DNA from: Secundilactobacillus kimchicus JCM 15530 | GTDB taxonomy: Bacteria > Bacillota > Bacilli > Lactobacillales > Lactobacillaceae | NCBI RefSeq assembly: GCF_001433995.1 | Contig: NZ_AZCX01000013.1 | Coordinates: 1-61,195, forward strand | DNA: 61,195 nucleotides | Direction: 5' to 3' | Part shown: piece by piece, positions 37,263-46,234 of the stretch | Numbering within the stretch: the first letter of the stretch is position 1 | Layout: every line of letters starts with the position of its first letter | Program-made: the position numbers and the translations under genes | Notes under the pieces: generated by a model | The model's input: only the letters and a program-made list of their open reading frames with translations | The model's database searches: none | Told to the model about the DNA's origin: nothing

Positions 37263-38783
37263 TTGAAGTTTACAGAACTTGGGTTATCGGATAACCTGCT
37301 CAAAGCGATTAAGCGGAGCGGTTATGAAGAAGCAACCCCGATTCAAGCAGAAACAATTCCGTTGGTATTAGAGGGTAAGGACGTGATTGGACAGGCCCAA
37401 ACTGGGACCGGTAAAACCGCTGCCTTCTCGCTACCAATCCTCGAAATGATCGACAAGAGTGACCCTAACATCCAAGCGTTGGTGATCTCACCAACCCGGG
37501 AATTAGCGATTCAAACGCAAGAACAGATGTATCTGTTAGGGCGTGACGAACGGGCCAAAGTTCAAGTTGTTTATGGTGGGGCGGACATTCGCCGTCAAAT
37601 TAATAACTTGAAGAGCCATCCTCAAGTTTTAGTTGGGACACCAGGCCGGTTACTCGATCATATGAATCGTGGGACCGTTAAACTTGATCACGTGAAGACG
37701 TTGGTTTTGGATGAAGCTGACGAAATGCTTAACATGGGTTTCTTAGACGATATTGAATCCATCATCAAAGCATTGCCAGACACCCGGCAAACGTTGTTGT
37801 TCTCTGCGACGATGCCACCTGAAATCAAGCGTGTTGGGGTTCAGTTTATGAAGGACCCAACTCACGTGAAAATCAAGGCTAAGGAATTAACCACTGATTT
37901 AATTGACCAATACTACGTACGAGCTAAAGACTATGAAAAGTTTGATATTATGACCCGTTTGTTTGACGTTCAATCGCCAGACTTAACGATTGTCTTCACC
38001 CGGACAAAACGTCGGGTTGATGAAATCTCACGGGGCCTTGAAGCCCGCGGCTACAATGCTGCTGGGATTCATGGTGACTTGACGCAAAAGCGTCGGAGTC
38101 AAATCTTAAATCAATTTAAACACGGTCGTTTGGACATTTTAGTGGCAACGGACGTGGCTGCCCGTGGGATTGACGTGGAAGAAGTTTCTCACGTTTATAA
38201 TTACGATATTCCACAAGATCCGGACAGTTATGTTCACCGGGTTGGCCGGACAGGCCGGGCCGGGCATCATGGGGTTTCATTAACTTTCGTGACGCCAAAT
38301 GAAATGGATTACTTGCGTGAAATTGAAAAGTTGACCAAAGTGCGGATGCTGCCATTGAAGCCGCCTTCGGCTGAAGAAGCCTTTGTCGGCCAACTAAGCA
38401 ACGCTGAAGAAACGGTTCAAAATCTCGTTAAGAAGACGGATACGTCTAAGTACGAAGATATGGCCAACAGCTTGCTGGAAAACTACGAGGCAGTTGACCT
38501 GGTCGCTGCCTTGCTCAACGATGTGACCAAGGACGATTCTAGTCAGGTTCCCGTTAAGATTACACCAGAACGGCCACTTCCAAGACGTGGTGGTCGTCAC
38601 GGTGGTAACAATAACCATCGCGGTAACAACCACGGCGGAAACCGTCGCTACAACAGTAAGAACGGTAGCCGTGATCGTCGCAGCGGTGGTAACCACCGCA
38701 GTGATCGGCATTCTGATCACCGTTCATCAGATCATAAATCAGGTAGCAATAAGCGCCAATTTACGATTCGTTCAAAGGGTTAA
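37263..38783 (+). CDS. cshA: DEAD-box RNA helicase CshA
   Basis: The 506-residue helicase has the Q motif (ATPIQAETIP), Walker A AQTGTGKT, DEAD box VLDEADEM, SAT, and the C-terminal ARGID and HRVGRTGRAG motifs. It unwinds RNA in ribosome assembly and mRNA decay and is often cold induced. A Gly/Arg/Asn/His-rich basic tail (about 440-506, RRGGRHGG, NNHGGNRR) probably binds RNA. The start is TTG 37263 after AGGAGG. Confidence 0.95.
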   Translation: MKFTELGLSDNLLKAIKRSGYEEATPIQAETIPLVLEGKDVIGQAQTGTGKTAAFSLPILEMIDKSDPNIQALVISPTRELAIQTQEQMYLLGRDERAKVQVVYGGADIRRQINNLKSHPQVLVGTPGRLLDHMNRGTVKLDHVKTLVLDEADEMLNMGFLDDIESIIKALPDTRQTLLFSATMPPEIKRVGVQFMKDPTHVKIKAKELTTDLIDQYYVRAKDYEKFDIMTRLFDVQSPDLTIVFTRTKRRVDEISRGLEARGYNAAGIHGDLTQKRRSQILNQFKHGRLDILVATDVAARGIDVEEVSHVYNYDIPQDPDSYVHRVGRTGRAGHHGVSLTFVTPNEMDYLREIEKLTKVRMLPLKPPSAEEAFVGQLSNAEETVQNLVKKTDTSKYEDMANSLLENYEAVDLVAALLNDVTKDDSSQVPVKITPERPLPRRGGRHGGNNNHRGNNHGGNRRYNSKNGSRDRRSGGNHRSDRHSDHRSSDHKSGSNKRQFTIRSKG

Positions 38784-38795
38784 ACACCCGTTGTC

Positions 38796-38833
38796 AAAAG
38801 GCCAACTTGGTAAACACCAGGTTGGCCTTTTTT
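38796..38833 (+). terminator. Terminator of cshA
   Basis: A 16-bp stem AAAAGGCCAACTTGGT/ACCAGGTTGGCCTTTT around AAAC with T run. Confidence 0.93.
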
Positions 38834-38885
38834 AGTCTCGTTGGCTGATAATTATTAAAGGGTCGGTAAAATGCACCGAGCCCCC

Positions 38886-38914
38886 TTGACGCATTGCGGT
38901 CAGTCCTCTATTGT
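38886..38914 (+). promoter_or_regulatory. Promoter of acpS-alr
   Basis: TTGACG (38886-38891), 17 bases and TATTGT (38909-38914). Confidence 0.7.
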
Positions 38915-38951
38915 AAAAAGGTTGAAGACTAACAGAACGGAGGATCTCATC

Positions 38952-39308
38952 GTGATTTATGGGATTGGGATCGATATTGAAGAGATTTCACGCGTTGCAG
39001 AGGTCAATGCAAGCCAGCGTCAGTTTATTGATAAATTGTTGACCGCTAAGGAAAAAGCCGTTTATGAGAGCCTCCAAGAGACTCGAGCGGCCGCTTTTTT
39101 GGCCGGTCGCTGGTCCGTGAAGGAAGCTTATAGTAAGGCGTTGGGAACCGGGATCGGTAAAACGGTCGGATTTCAAGATATTGAAGTATTGGATGATGCG
39201 GCTGGAAAACCGGTTTTTACGACCCATCCATTTGATGGTAAAGCGTTCGTGTCCATCTCCCATACTGGTCAGATGGTGGCAGCACAGGTTGTTTTAGAGA
39301 GGGGTTAG
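38952..39308 (+). CDS. acpS: Holo-[acyl-carrier-protein] synthase
   Basis: The 118-residue enzyme transfers 4'-phosphopantetheine from CoA to acyl carrier protein. Visible metal/CoA residues are D8 (GIDIEEISR) and the Glu in [16 protein letters not shown]. The GTG start follows GGAGGATC. It precedes alr by 7 bases in an operon, as in Bacillus. Confidence 0.95.
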
Positions 39309-39315
39309 AAAGATA

Positions 39316-40437
39316 ATGGCAGTTGGAAAAACGCGTCCTAGTCGATTGATCATTGATCGGTCGGCCATTTACCAAAACGTTAAAGAGGCGGTTGACCGGT
39401 TGGATGATAGGACCGAATTGTTTATGGTCGTGAAGGCTAACGGGTACGGTCACGGCGCTGTTGAGACGGCTCAGGCCGCCATTAAAGCCGGGGCCACTGG
39501 GCTGTGTGTTGCAATCTTAGATGAAGCGCTTGAACTTAGAACCGCTGGATTCACAGTGCCGATTTTAGTGTTAGGAATTACAGCACCTCAGCATGCTGCA
39601 ATCATGACCGGCCATCAAATTTCGGCAACGGTGGGCGATGTCGAGTGGTTACGACAAGCAAAGGACACACTGGCAAAGGCTGGCGTAGAAGAGCCCCTGC
39701 ACGTTCATATGGCCCTCGATACGGGGATGGGCCGCATTGGCCTTCAAGATCCCGCTGATTTGGGGGCGGCTGTTACGCTCATGACCGAAGACCCCGCTTT
39801 TGATTTTGAAGGGATCTTTACCCACTTTGCGACGGCCGACTCTGCAGATACAGCTTATTTTGAAGAGCAGTTGGCACGCTGGCACGCTTTTATGGCGGTT
39901 CTTGAGAAGCGGCCTCGGTATGTCCACGTTTCCAATTCAGCCACTAGTATTTGGCATGCCGTTTGCAACGGTAATATAATTCGTTATGGCGTAGCTGGCT
40001 ACGGGCTTAATCCTTCAGGGGGCGAATTGACGGTTCCATATCAATTGCATCCCGCAATGAGCTTAACGAGTCAGTTAGTGTATGTAAAGAAGATTGCAGC
40101 AGGCCGCTCTATTAGTTATGGCGCCACTTATACTGCAAGCGAAGATGAATGGATTGGGACGTTGCCGATTGGGTATGCAGACGGTTACGAGCGCCGCTTA
40201 CAGGGATTTCATGTATTAGTTGATGGCCAGTTCTGCGAGATTGTGGGGCGGATCTGCATGGACCAATTAATGATTCGACTCCCACGAGAATATCCAGTCG
40301 GAACGAAGGTCACCATGGTCGGAACAGATCAAGGGCAGCGCATTTCTCTTCAGGACGTGGCCACTTACTGTGACACCATTCATTACGAAATTGCTTGTGG
40401 CTTTACTGCTCGCTTACCACGGGATTACCGCAATTAA
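39316..40437 (+). CDS. alr: Alanine racemase
   Basis: The 373-residue PLP enzyme makes D-alanine for peptidoglycan and wall teichoic acid. The PLP lysine is K40 in [10 protein letters not shown], and the catalytic Tyr is in SYGATYTA. Active-site residues on the C-terminal barrel ([18 protein letters not shown]) are present. It follows acpS by 7 bases. mazEF lie downstream with a separate extended -10 element. Confidence 0.97.
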
Positions 40438-40467
40438 TGTGACAAACTGTTATGTTTTATAAAAATA

Positions 40468-40476
40468 TGCTAAAAT
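40468..40476 (+). promoter_or_regulatory. Extended -10 promoter of mazEF
   Basis: TGCTAAAAT, 36 bases before the antitoxin start; no clear -35. Confidence 0.55.
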
Positions 40477-40511
40477 AATGGCAACATAGGACGTTATTTA
40501 GAGGTCAAATT

Positions 40512-40796
40512 ATGAGAAGTTACAATGTGGTGAAACGCACCATTTCAAGAAATCGCAAGCGTCAATTAACCGAAACGTTTGGTGGCATTCAATTCTTAGC
40601 TTCCTTGCGGTCACGCTCGAGTCTGGAACTTAGACGAGACGACATTGTCGCTATCGAGTCGTTGATTGCGGGATATCAGGAAATGGGTAGCCTGAACATT
40701 TCAATTGTACGCGAGTATGCACCCGTTGAAGAGGAGGCTGCAACTACGTGGCTAAATCAGCTAATCTCGTCTGGCCTATCAATTGATCGGGGGTGA
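40512..40796 (+). CDS. mazE: Probable MazE/EndoAI-type antitoxin (diverged)
   Basis: The 94-residue protein precedes mazF at the position of ndoAI between alr and ndoA in B. subtilis. Only the C-terminal half is recognisable by eye (YQEMGSLNISI, then EEEAATTWLNQL), which corresponds to the toxin-wrapping segment of EndoAI. The N-terminal ribbon-helix-helix region (KRTISRNRKRQLTETFG) is strongly diverged and basic. The protein should bind and inhibit MazF and autorepress the operon, but this is inferred from position. Confidence 0.75.
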   Translation: MRSYNVVKRTISRNRKRQLTETFGGIQFLASLRSRSSLELRRDDIVAIESLIAGYQEMGSLNISIVREYAPVEEEAATTWLNQLISSGLSIDRG

Positions 40797-40802
40797 TCGT
40801 GG

Positions 40803-41198
40803 ATGGCAAAAAGCGACATCAAGCGTGGTGATATTTACTACGCTGATTTATCGCCGGTCGTCGGCTCTGAACAGGGGGGCATGCGACCGGTGTTAATTAT
40901 TCAAAACAACATTGGGAATCACTACAGTCCAACCGTGATTGTCGCTGCGATTACGGCTCGGATTTCAAAGCCCAAAATGCCAACTCATGTTGGGATAGCA
41001 GCGAAGCACGCGGGGATCGAAAAAGATTCGGTTATTTTAACAGAACAAATTCGAACGATTGACAAGCAACGACTTAAAGACCGGGTGGCGCATCTTGATG
41101 ACACAACAATGCGCAAGGTTGATACAGCGTTACTAGTCAGTATTGGGCTTAACAAGGGGTCAGCCCGAAACGATAATAAGCATAAGAAACACGCCTAG
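40803..41198 (+). CDS. mazF: MazF (EndoA/PemK family) mRNA interferase toxin
   Basis: The 131-residue toxin matches the MazF barrel: [20 protein letters not shown] near the N-terminus, RPVLIIQNN, and the helix [15 protein letters not shown]. It cleaves mRNA at short sequence motifs. The C-terminal tail (NDNKHKKHA) is basic. The start lies 6 bases after the antitoxin stop. In B. subtilis the counterpart recognises UACAU; specificity here is unknown. Confidence 0.92.
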
Positions 41199-41210
41199 TT
41201 ACATAAATAA

Positions 41211-41248
41211 AACACCGATCACGAAACTAAACGTGGTCGGTGTTTTTT
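41211..41248. terminator. Bidirectional terminator between mazF and cbpA
   Basis: A 13-bp stem (41211-41223 with 41232-41244) and T run, with A residues upstream. Confidence 0.9.
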
Positions 41249-41250
41249 CA

Positions 41251-41892
41251 CTAAACTTCGTGGTTTAGATCTTCGATTTCAGGGACTTGGTACCCCTTTC
41301 GATGAAGGGCTTTAACGATCCGATCGCGTTTTTCTTCATCGACGTCTGCTGGTAGTGTGAACATAATTCGATGGACAAGTTCGCCCTCTTGAGCATCCAG
41401 GCTAATAACGCTGGCGATGTTCGTATACTTCGTGATCACTTTGGCAATGGCGGCTAAGTCACCGCGATCGCCTGGGGAAACAACCGTCAGAACGTATGAA
41501 CCGACATTGACGTTCCAGGATTGGGATAGCATATCCAAAAGACGAGTATGCGTTAAAATCCCGTAAAATTTATTGTTAGCATCTAAAACGGCAATGAACG
41601 GTAAATCTTTGATAGAGAAGAAAACGTTAAAAAAGGCCGCGTTAACGGAAACAAACTTTGTTGCATTTTTTAATAGGGTTGTAACGGGCAATTGCATATC
41701 ACCACCCCGTGATTTGTGGCGGTAGATGTGCATCTTATAAATGTTGCCCCGAAACATGGTCCCCGTTTCGTCTAAGATGGGAACACACCGGTAGCCAGAG
41801 TCTTCTAGCACCTTCAAAGCATCCTCTAAGGTGACGTCCTCGCGCACAGTGACAAGGCGTTCTTTTGGCTTGACTAAGGATTTCAACAGCAT
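41251..41892 (-). CDS. cbpA: CBS-ACT domain protein, probable cyclic di-AMP-binding CbpA
   Basis: The 213-residue protein has two CBS motifs (about 10-60 and 75-130) followed by an ACT-like domain (about 140-205; GSYVLTVVSPGDRGDLAAIAKV). This CBS plus ACT arrangement is that of CbpA, one of the c-di-AMP receptors of Listeria and lactobacilli. The role is probably in (p)ppGpp or osmotic control, which is not settled. ATG 41892 follows AGGAGGT. Single gene. Confidence 0.85.
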   Translation of the reverse strand: MLLKSLVKPKERLVTVREDVTLEDALKVLEDSGYRCVPILDETGTMFRGNIYKMHIYRHKSRGGDMQLPVTTLLKNATKFVSVNAAFFNVFFSIKDLPFIAVLDANNKFYGILTHTRLLDMLSQSWNVNVGSYVLTVVSPGDRGDLAAIAKVITKYTNIASVISLDAQEGELVHRIMFTLPADVDEEKRDRIVKALHRKGYQVPEIEDLNHEV

Positions 41893-42048
41893 GGTGAGTG
41901 GTACCTCCTAAAAATTAGAACTCTCTAATAAACTACCAATATCATATCACAAATCTGGTCATTAAGGGGCGTTGGGAGGTATTTTCGCTTAATTCTCTGG
42001 GAGTTAGGTGGTAAAATGAACCTAGTCTAGAGGGAAGTAGGAATTGTA

Positions 42049-42774
42049 ATGGGAGAACATACAAAACAAAAGCCGCCTTTGATGCGCCGGTCTAGTTTTT
42101 GGATTGGCGCGATTATTTTGGTTGTGCTGATTGGGGCTGCAACGGTTGGCCGGGGCACTATTTCGGGTTGGTTAACGCCCCATACAACAAAGACGGTTAA
42201 GCCGAAACCAAAGCCGAAACCGAAACCGGTAAAATTGACGCCCTATGAGAAAAAAGTGGCCGCAAAGTATCAAATACCAGCGCAAGCCACGGCTCTGGCA
42301 CATGTGGCGCCTGTCACAGCAATCGGTGATTCGGTGATGGTTGACATCATTCCAGAATTAAAGCAGGTATTTCCCCGAGTTCACGTGAATGGTCAAGTTG
42401 GCCGTCAGTTTTATGAACTACCGGGGATTGCTAGAACGTTGAAGGCTCAGGGGAGTCTGGCCCAAAACGTCGTGGTTAACCTCGGCACGAACGGACCACC
42501 GGAAAAAGCGGATGTTGCAAAGTTTTTGAAGGTTGTGGGTCCCAAACGGCAGGTTTACTGGATCAATACACACGTTCCCACCCAAAAATGGGAGCATCAA
42601 ACGAACACGTTAATTGATCGAACAGCCAAGGATAACGACAACGTTCACGTTGTTGATTGGCACACCTTAAGTAAGGGCCACACGAAGTGGTTTGCGCCAG
42701 ACCACATTCACTTGGAAGAGGCCGGCGCCAACGCCTACGTTGGGTTGCTCGCCAAAACAATGGCTGAAGATTAA
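42049..42774 (+). CDS. Membrane-anchored SGNH esterase-like protein (OatA catalytic-domain type)
   Basis: The 241-residue protein has one membrane helix (about 17-35), a KPKP-rich linker (50-60) and an extracellular SGNH domain. The catalytic blocks are GDS (S95), the Gly in NGQVGRQ (about 114-120), N in NLGTNG (N148) and D-x-x-H as D218/H221 (DHIHLEEAG). This resembles the C-terminal domain of the peptidoglycan O-acetyltransferase OatA, but the acyltransferase-3 membrane domain is absent. It may be an O-acetylesterase or partner of a separate acyl transporter. A TAAAAT box at 42012 is the likely -10. Confidence 0.85.
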   Translation: MGEHTKQKPPLMRRSSFWIGAIILVVLIGAATVGRGTISGWLTPHTTKTVKPKPKPKPKPVKLTPYEKKVAAKYQIPAQATALAHVAPVTAIGDSVMVDIIPELKQVFPRVHVNGQVGRQFYELPGIARTLKAQGSLAQNVVVNLGTNGPPEKADVAKFLKVVGPKRQVYWINTHVPTQKWEHQTNTLIDRTAKDNDNVHVVDWHTLSKGHTKWFAPDHIHLEEAGANAYVGLLAKTMAED

Positions 42775-42790
42775 AATGAATGCGCGATGA

Positions 42791-42832
42791 AAAGAGCGGT
42801 GGACTTGGTACTTATCAGGCCCATCGCTTTTC
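42791..42832 (+). terminator. Terminator of the SGNH gene
   Basis: GCGGTGG/CCATCGC stem flanked by AAAGA and TTTTC runs; less perfect than its neighbours. Confidence 0.65.
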
Positions 42833-42860
42833 TGCGTGATCGAACGCGTGCGGCTAGCAA

Positions 42861-42907
42861 AAAAAGTTCCGAACCTGATTTTATCTCAATCAGGTTCGGA
42901 ACTTTTT
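42861..42907. terminator. Bidirectional terminator between SGNH and L,D-transpeptidase genes
   Basis: A perfect 20-bp stem (42861-42880 with 42888-42907) with A and T runs. Confidence 0.95.
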
Positions 42908-42914
42908 AATCAAG

Positions 42915-44297
42915 CTAGTAGATGACAACTGGTGTGTTGAGCGCAACAGTCGCGAAAACGTGTTTCATAACGGCTGGCGGGGTATTCACGCAACCGTGAG
43001 AACCGTGACTCTTATACCAAGTGCCACCGTATTGGGGTTGCCATGGAGAATCGTGAATGCCGACGCCGGTATTATCAACGGGCATCCAGTAACTCACCTT
43101 GGATGCGTACTTAGACCCGTCATCGTTGAGCCCGCGTAACGTTGCATTGCGCTGCTTGCTCCAGACGACGTAAACCCCAGAAGGCGTTGTGCCCTTCGGC
43201 GGCTTACCAGTAACGACGGCCGTTGAAATGACTAATTGACCATTTTTGTAAATCCACATGTGTTGTTTGGCCTTGGAGACCTCAACGTAGGTTTTTCCAA
43301 TATCGGCGCCATTTTTATGGTAACCGGTTCCCTGAATGGTTGGGGTCTGAGTGACGTTTTGGGTCCGCATGGTGGTGAGAACAGCGGGCTTCAGACGCTT
43401 AACTGTCGCAGCAACCTTGATGCTCCAGCCGTATAGACCAGCTGGAACAGCGACAGTCCCGCTATTTGTCGTTTTGAAGCGGCGGGTTTTTGAGACGGTG
43501 CCGTACTTTTTACTTAAGGCGCTAACGTATTTGGTGACAGCGCCGGTTTTAAGGGCCAATTGGCCATTTTTAGTGGTCAACCAACTTGCGACGCGTTTCG
43601 TGCTGACAGGGTGTGCTTTGCCAGCAAGTTTAAAGGTCAGCGTGTGACCCGCGATTTTTTGCGCGTTGGCCTCGGCCCGACTCAAACTGGCACTTTTAGC
43701 CGTGACGCTTGGCTTAACATAGGCGTTGCTGAGTTGAAGTTGCTGGGTGTCTGCTTCCAATGCCTGCATTAACGCTTGTTTGGTACTGGTCAGCGTAACG
43801 GCTGTGCCGTAAACGGGCTTCGTGACAGTGAACTGGCCGTTGCGATAGGTTAAATGCGCGTTTTTAGAAGTCGTTCGCGGCGCCTGACTTGCAGTGGCCA
43901 CAATTTGGCGGGCAACATTGTTGAACCGAGCCTGGTTGACATTGGCACTATCGACGCCATGTGTGCTGGCGGTCGCCGTGGTCAAATGCAATGGCCATGC
44001 CCAATTATTTTGTTGGGCCATGACGTGTGACAACTCAGTTTGGGTTGGCGTATGCACACCAGCTTGCCGAGAAGTGAATGTCGCAATCTTTTTGTGATTT
44101 TCGACCACGGTGTATCGTTCATCAGCTAAGTGACCCTTCAACATCTGAGCGGCTTCGGTTGTCGTTTTACCACCGACATGGACGCCACCAATGACGGTAT
44201 CGCTTAAAAAATGGCTATTATAATGGGCACTCCGAATGCCGTAAGCCGCAGCCAAGAACAAGACAAGGCCGAGAATTGTTTTTGTTGATCGTTTCAT
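42915..44297 (-). CDS. L,D-transpeptidase (YkuD domain) with membrane anchor
   Basis: The 460-residue protein has an N-terminal membrane segment (about 6-25), a long extracellular region resembling the PG-binding/YoaR-like domains found before YkuD catalytic domains, and a C-terminal YkuD domain. The catalytic motif is HDSPW...SHGSHGCVN, with C436. L,D-transpeptidases form 3-3 cross-links or attach proteins to peptidoglycan. ATG follows GGGGGATTC. Monocistronic. Confidence 0.9.
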   Translation of the reverse strand: MKRSTKTILGLVLFLAAAYGIRSAHYNSHFLSDTVIGGVHVGGKTTTEAAQMLKGHLADERYTVVENHKKIATFTSRQAGVHTPTQTELSHVMAQQNNWAWPLHLTTATASTHGVDSANVNQARFNNVARQIVATASQAPRTTSKNAHLTYRNGQFTVTKPVYGTAVTLTSTKQALMQALEADTQQLQLSNAYVKPSVTAKSASLSRAEANAQKIAGHTLTFKLAGKAHPVSTKRVASWLTTKNGQLALKTGAVTKYVSALSKKYGTVSKTRRFKTTNSGTVAVPAGLYGWSIKVAATVKRLKPAVLTTMRTQNVTQTPTIQGTGYHKNGADIGKTYVEVSKAKQHMWIYKNGQLVISTAVVTGKPPKGTTPSGVYVVWSKQRNATLRGLNDDGSKYASKVSYWMPVDNTGVGIHDSPWQPQYGGTWYKSHGSHGCVNTPPAVMKHVFATVALNTPVVIY

Positions 44298-44381
44298 AAG
44301 AATCCCCCGATTAGATTAGGTTAACACTGATTAAGATTACAGCATTCTGACGGCTTCTGCAAACTTTTGTTCGGATAAATT

Positions 44382-44414
44382 AAAATAGCTCACGGCATTT
44401 GCCGTGAGCTTTAA
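44382..44414 (-). terminator. Terminator of ldh
   Basis: A perfect 10-bp stem AGCTCACGGC/GCCGTGAGCT around a 4-base loop, followed on the minus strand by ATTTTA. Confidence 0.85.
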
Positions 44415-44434
44415 AAGTTGAGTCGGTGGTGAGA

Positions 44435-45442
<1,008 letters not shown>

Positions 45443-45518
45443 TTAATTGTGCCTAGCCGAAAGCCGGATTTAAAGGAAATTCAAATCAAGCTCTAATGAT
45501 GCATGGCCGGGCGCTTTG

Positions 45519-45527
45519 TGCTATACT
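45519..45527 (+). promoter_or_regulatory. Extended -10 promoter of the pth-mfd operon
   Basis: TGCTATACT; no good -35. The predicted transcript has a leader of about 110 bases before pth. Confidence 0.6.
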
Positions 45528-45559
45528 TTTTAGGATTAAGAGTCGTAAAAAATAGTCAT

Positions 45560-45592
45560 GCTGAACGGAGGTTCATACCGTTCAGCTCTTTT
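45560..45592 (+). terminator. Terminator-like hairpin in the pth leader
   Basis: A 9-bp perfect stem GCTGAACGG/CCGTTCAGC with 9-base loop, followed by TCTTTT. It lies between the promoter and the gene, so it may attenuate pth-mfd or end a short leader RNA. Confidence 0.6.
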
Positions 45593-45645
45593 GCATGTTT
45601 TAAAGAAAATACCGATTAAATTGTTAGTTTGGAGTTTTGATAATA

Positions 45646-46203
45646 ATGAAGATGATTGTTGGATTGGGTAATATTGGCCCACAATATAAAGAAACCCGGC
45701 ACAATACGGGATTTATGGTCTTAGATTCATTTGCTGCTGAAAACGGGTTCGAGTTTACCACCCGCAAAATGGACGCTAAGCTAGCGAACGGCACAATGAA
45801 CGGTGAAAAAGTACTGCTTGTTAAACCGACCACGTTTATGAACGAATCTGGCAGAGCGGTTGGCCCGCTGATGGATTTCTATAAGCTTGAAATTGATGAT
45901 TTGATGGTGATTCAAGACGATATGGACCTGCCACTAGGGCGACTGCGCTTACGAGATAAGGGATCTGCTGGTGGGCATAACGGGATTAAGAGCATCATTG
46001 AAGCGTTGGGCGATAGTAATTTTGGGCGCTTAAAGGTGGGCATTGCTCATCCGGCGCGGCAAAGTGTGGTTAAGTACGTTTTAGGAAAGTTTGATACTGA
46101 TCAGCAAGCAACGTTTAACCAGGTTCGAGATAAGGCCGTTTCGGCCCTCGGTGACTGGGTGGCTGGTGCACAATTTTCGGACTTGATGAATCAGTACAAC
46201 TAG
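45646..46203 (+). CDS. pth: Peptidyl-tRNA hydrolase
   Basis: The 185-residue enzyme releases peptides from peptidyl-tRNA that has dropped off the ribosome. The N-terminal GLGNIGPQY and catalytic H19 (RHNTGF) are clear, as is DDMDLPLGRLRLR. ATG 45646 has GGAG about 11 bases upstream. It precedes mfd by 31 bases, the order seen in Bacillus (spoVC-mfd) and L. plantarum. Confidence 0.96.
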   Translation: MKMIVGLGNIGPQYKETRHNTGFMVLDSFAAENGFEFTTRKMDAKLANGTMNGEKVLLVKPTTFMNESGRAVGPLMDFYKLEIDDLMVIQDDMDLPLGRLRLRDKGSAGGHNGIKSIIEALGDSNFGRLKVGIAHPARQSVVKYVLGKFDTDQQATFNQVRDKAVSALGDWVAGAQFSDLMNQYN

Positions 46204-46234
46204 TTACGACGGCACTAGAAGGGAGAAAAGGGCG

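Noticed and set aside
37094-37294. 66-codon open frame between murF and cshA
   Set aside because: No SD, overlaps the murF terminator and the cshA promoter, and reads through the cshA start in another frame; treated as leader.
38394-38720. Open frame antisense to the cshA tail, rich in Val/Thr/Ala
   Set aside because: It mirrors the Gly/Asn/Arg-rich repeats of the CshA tail; low complexity, no SD.
42200-42230. KPKP repeat in the SGNH protein as a possible CRISPR or other DNA repeat
   Set aside because: It is a coding low-complexity linker of a few codons, not an array.
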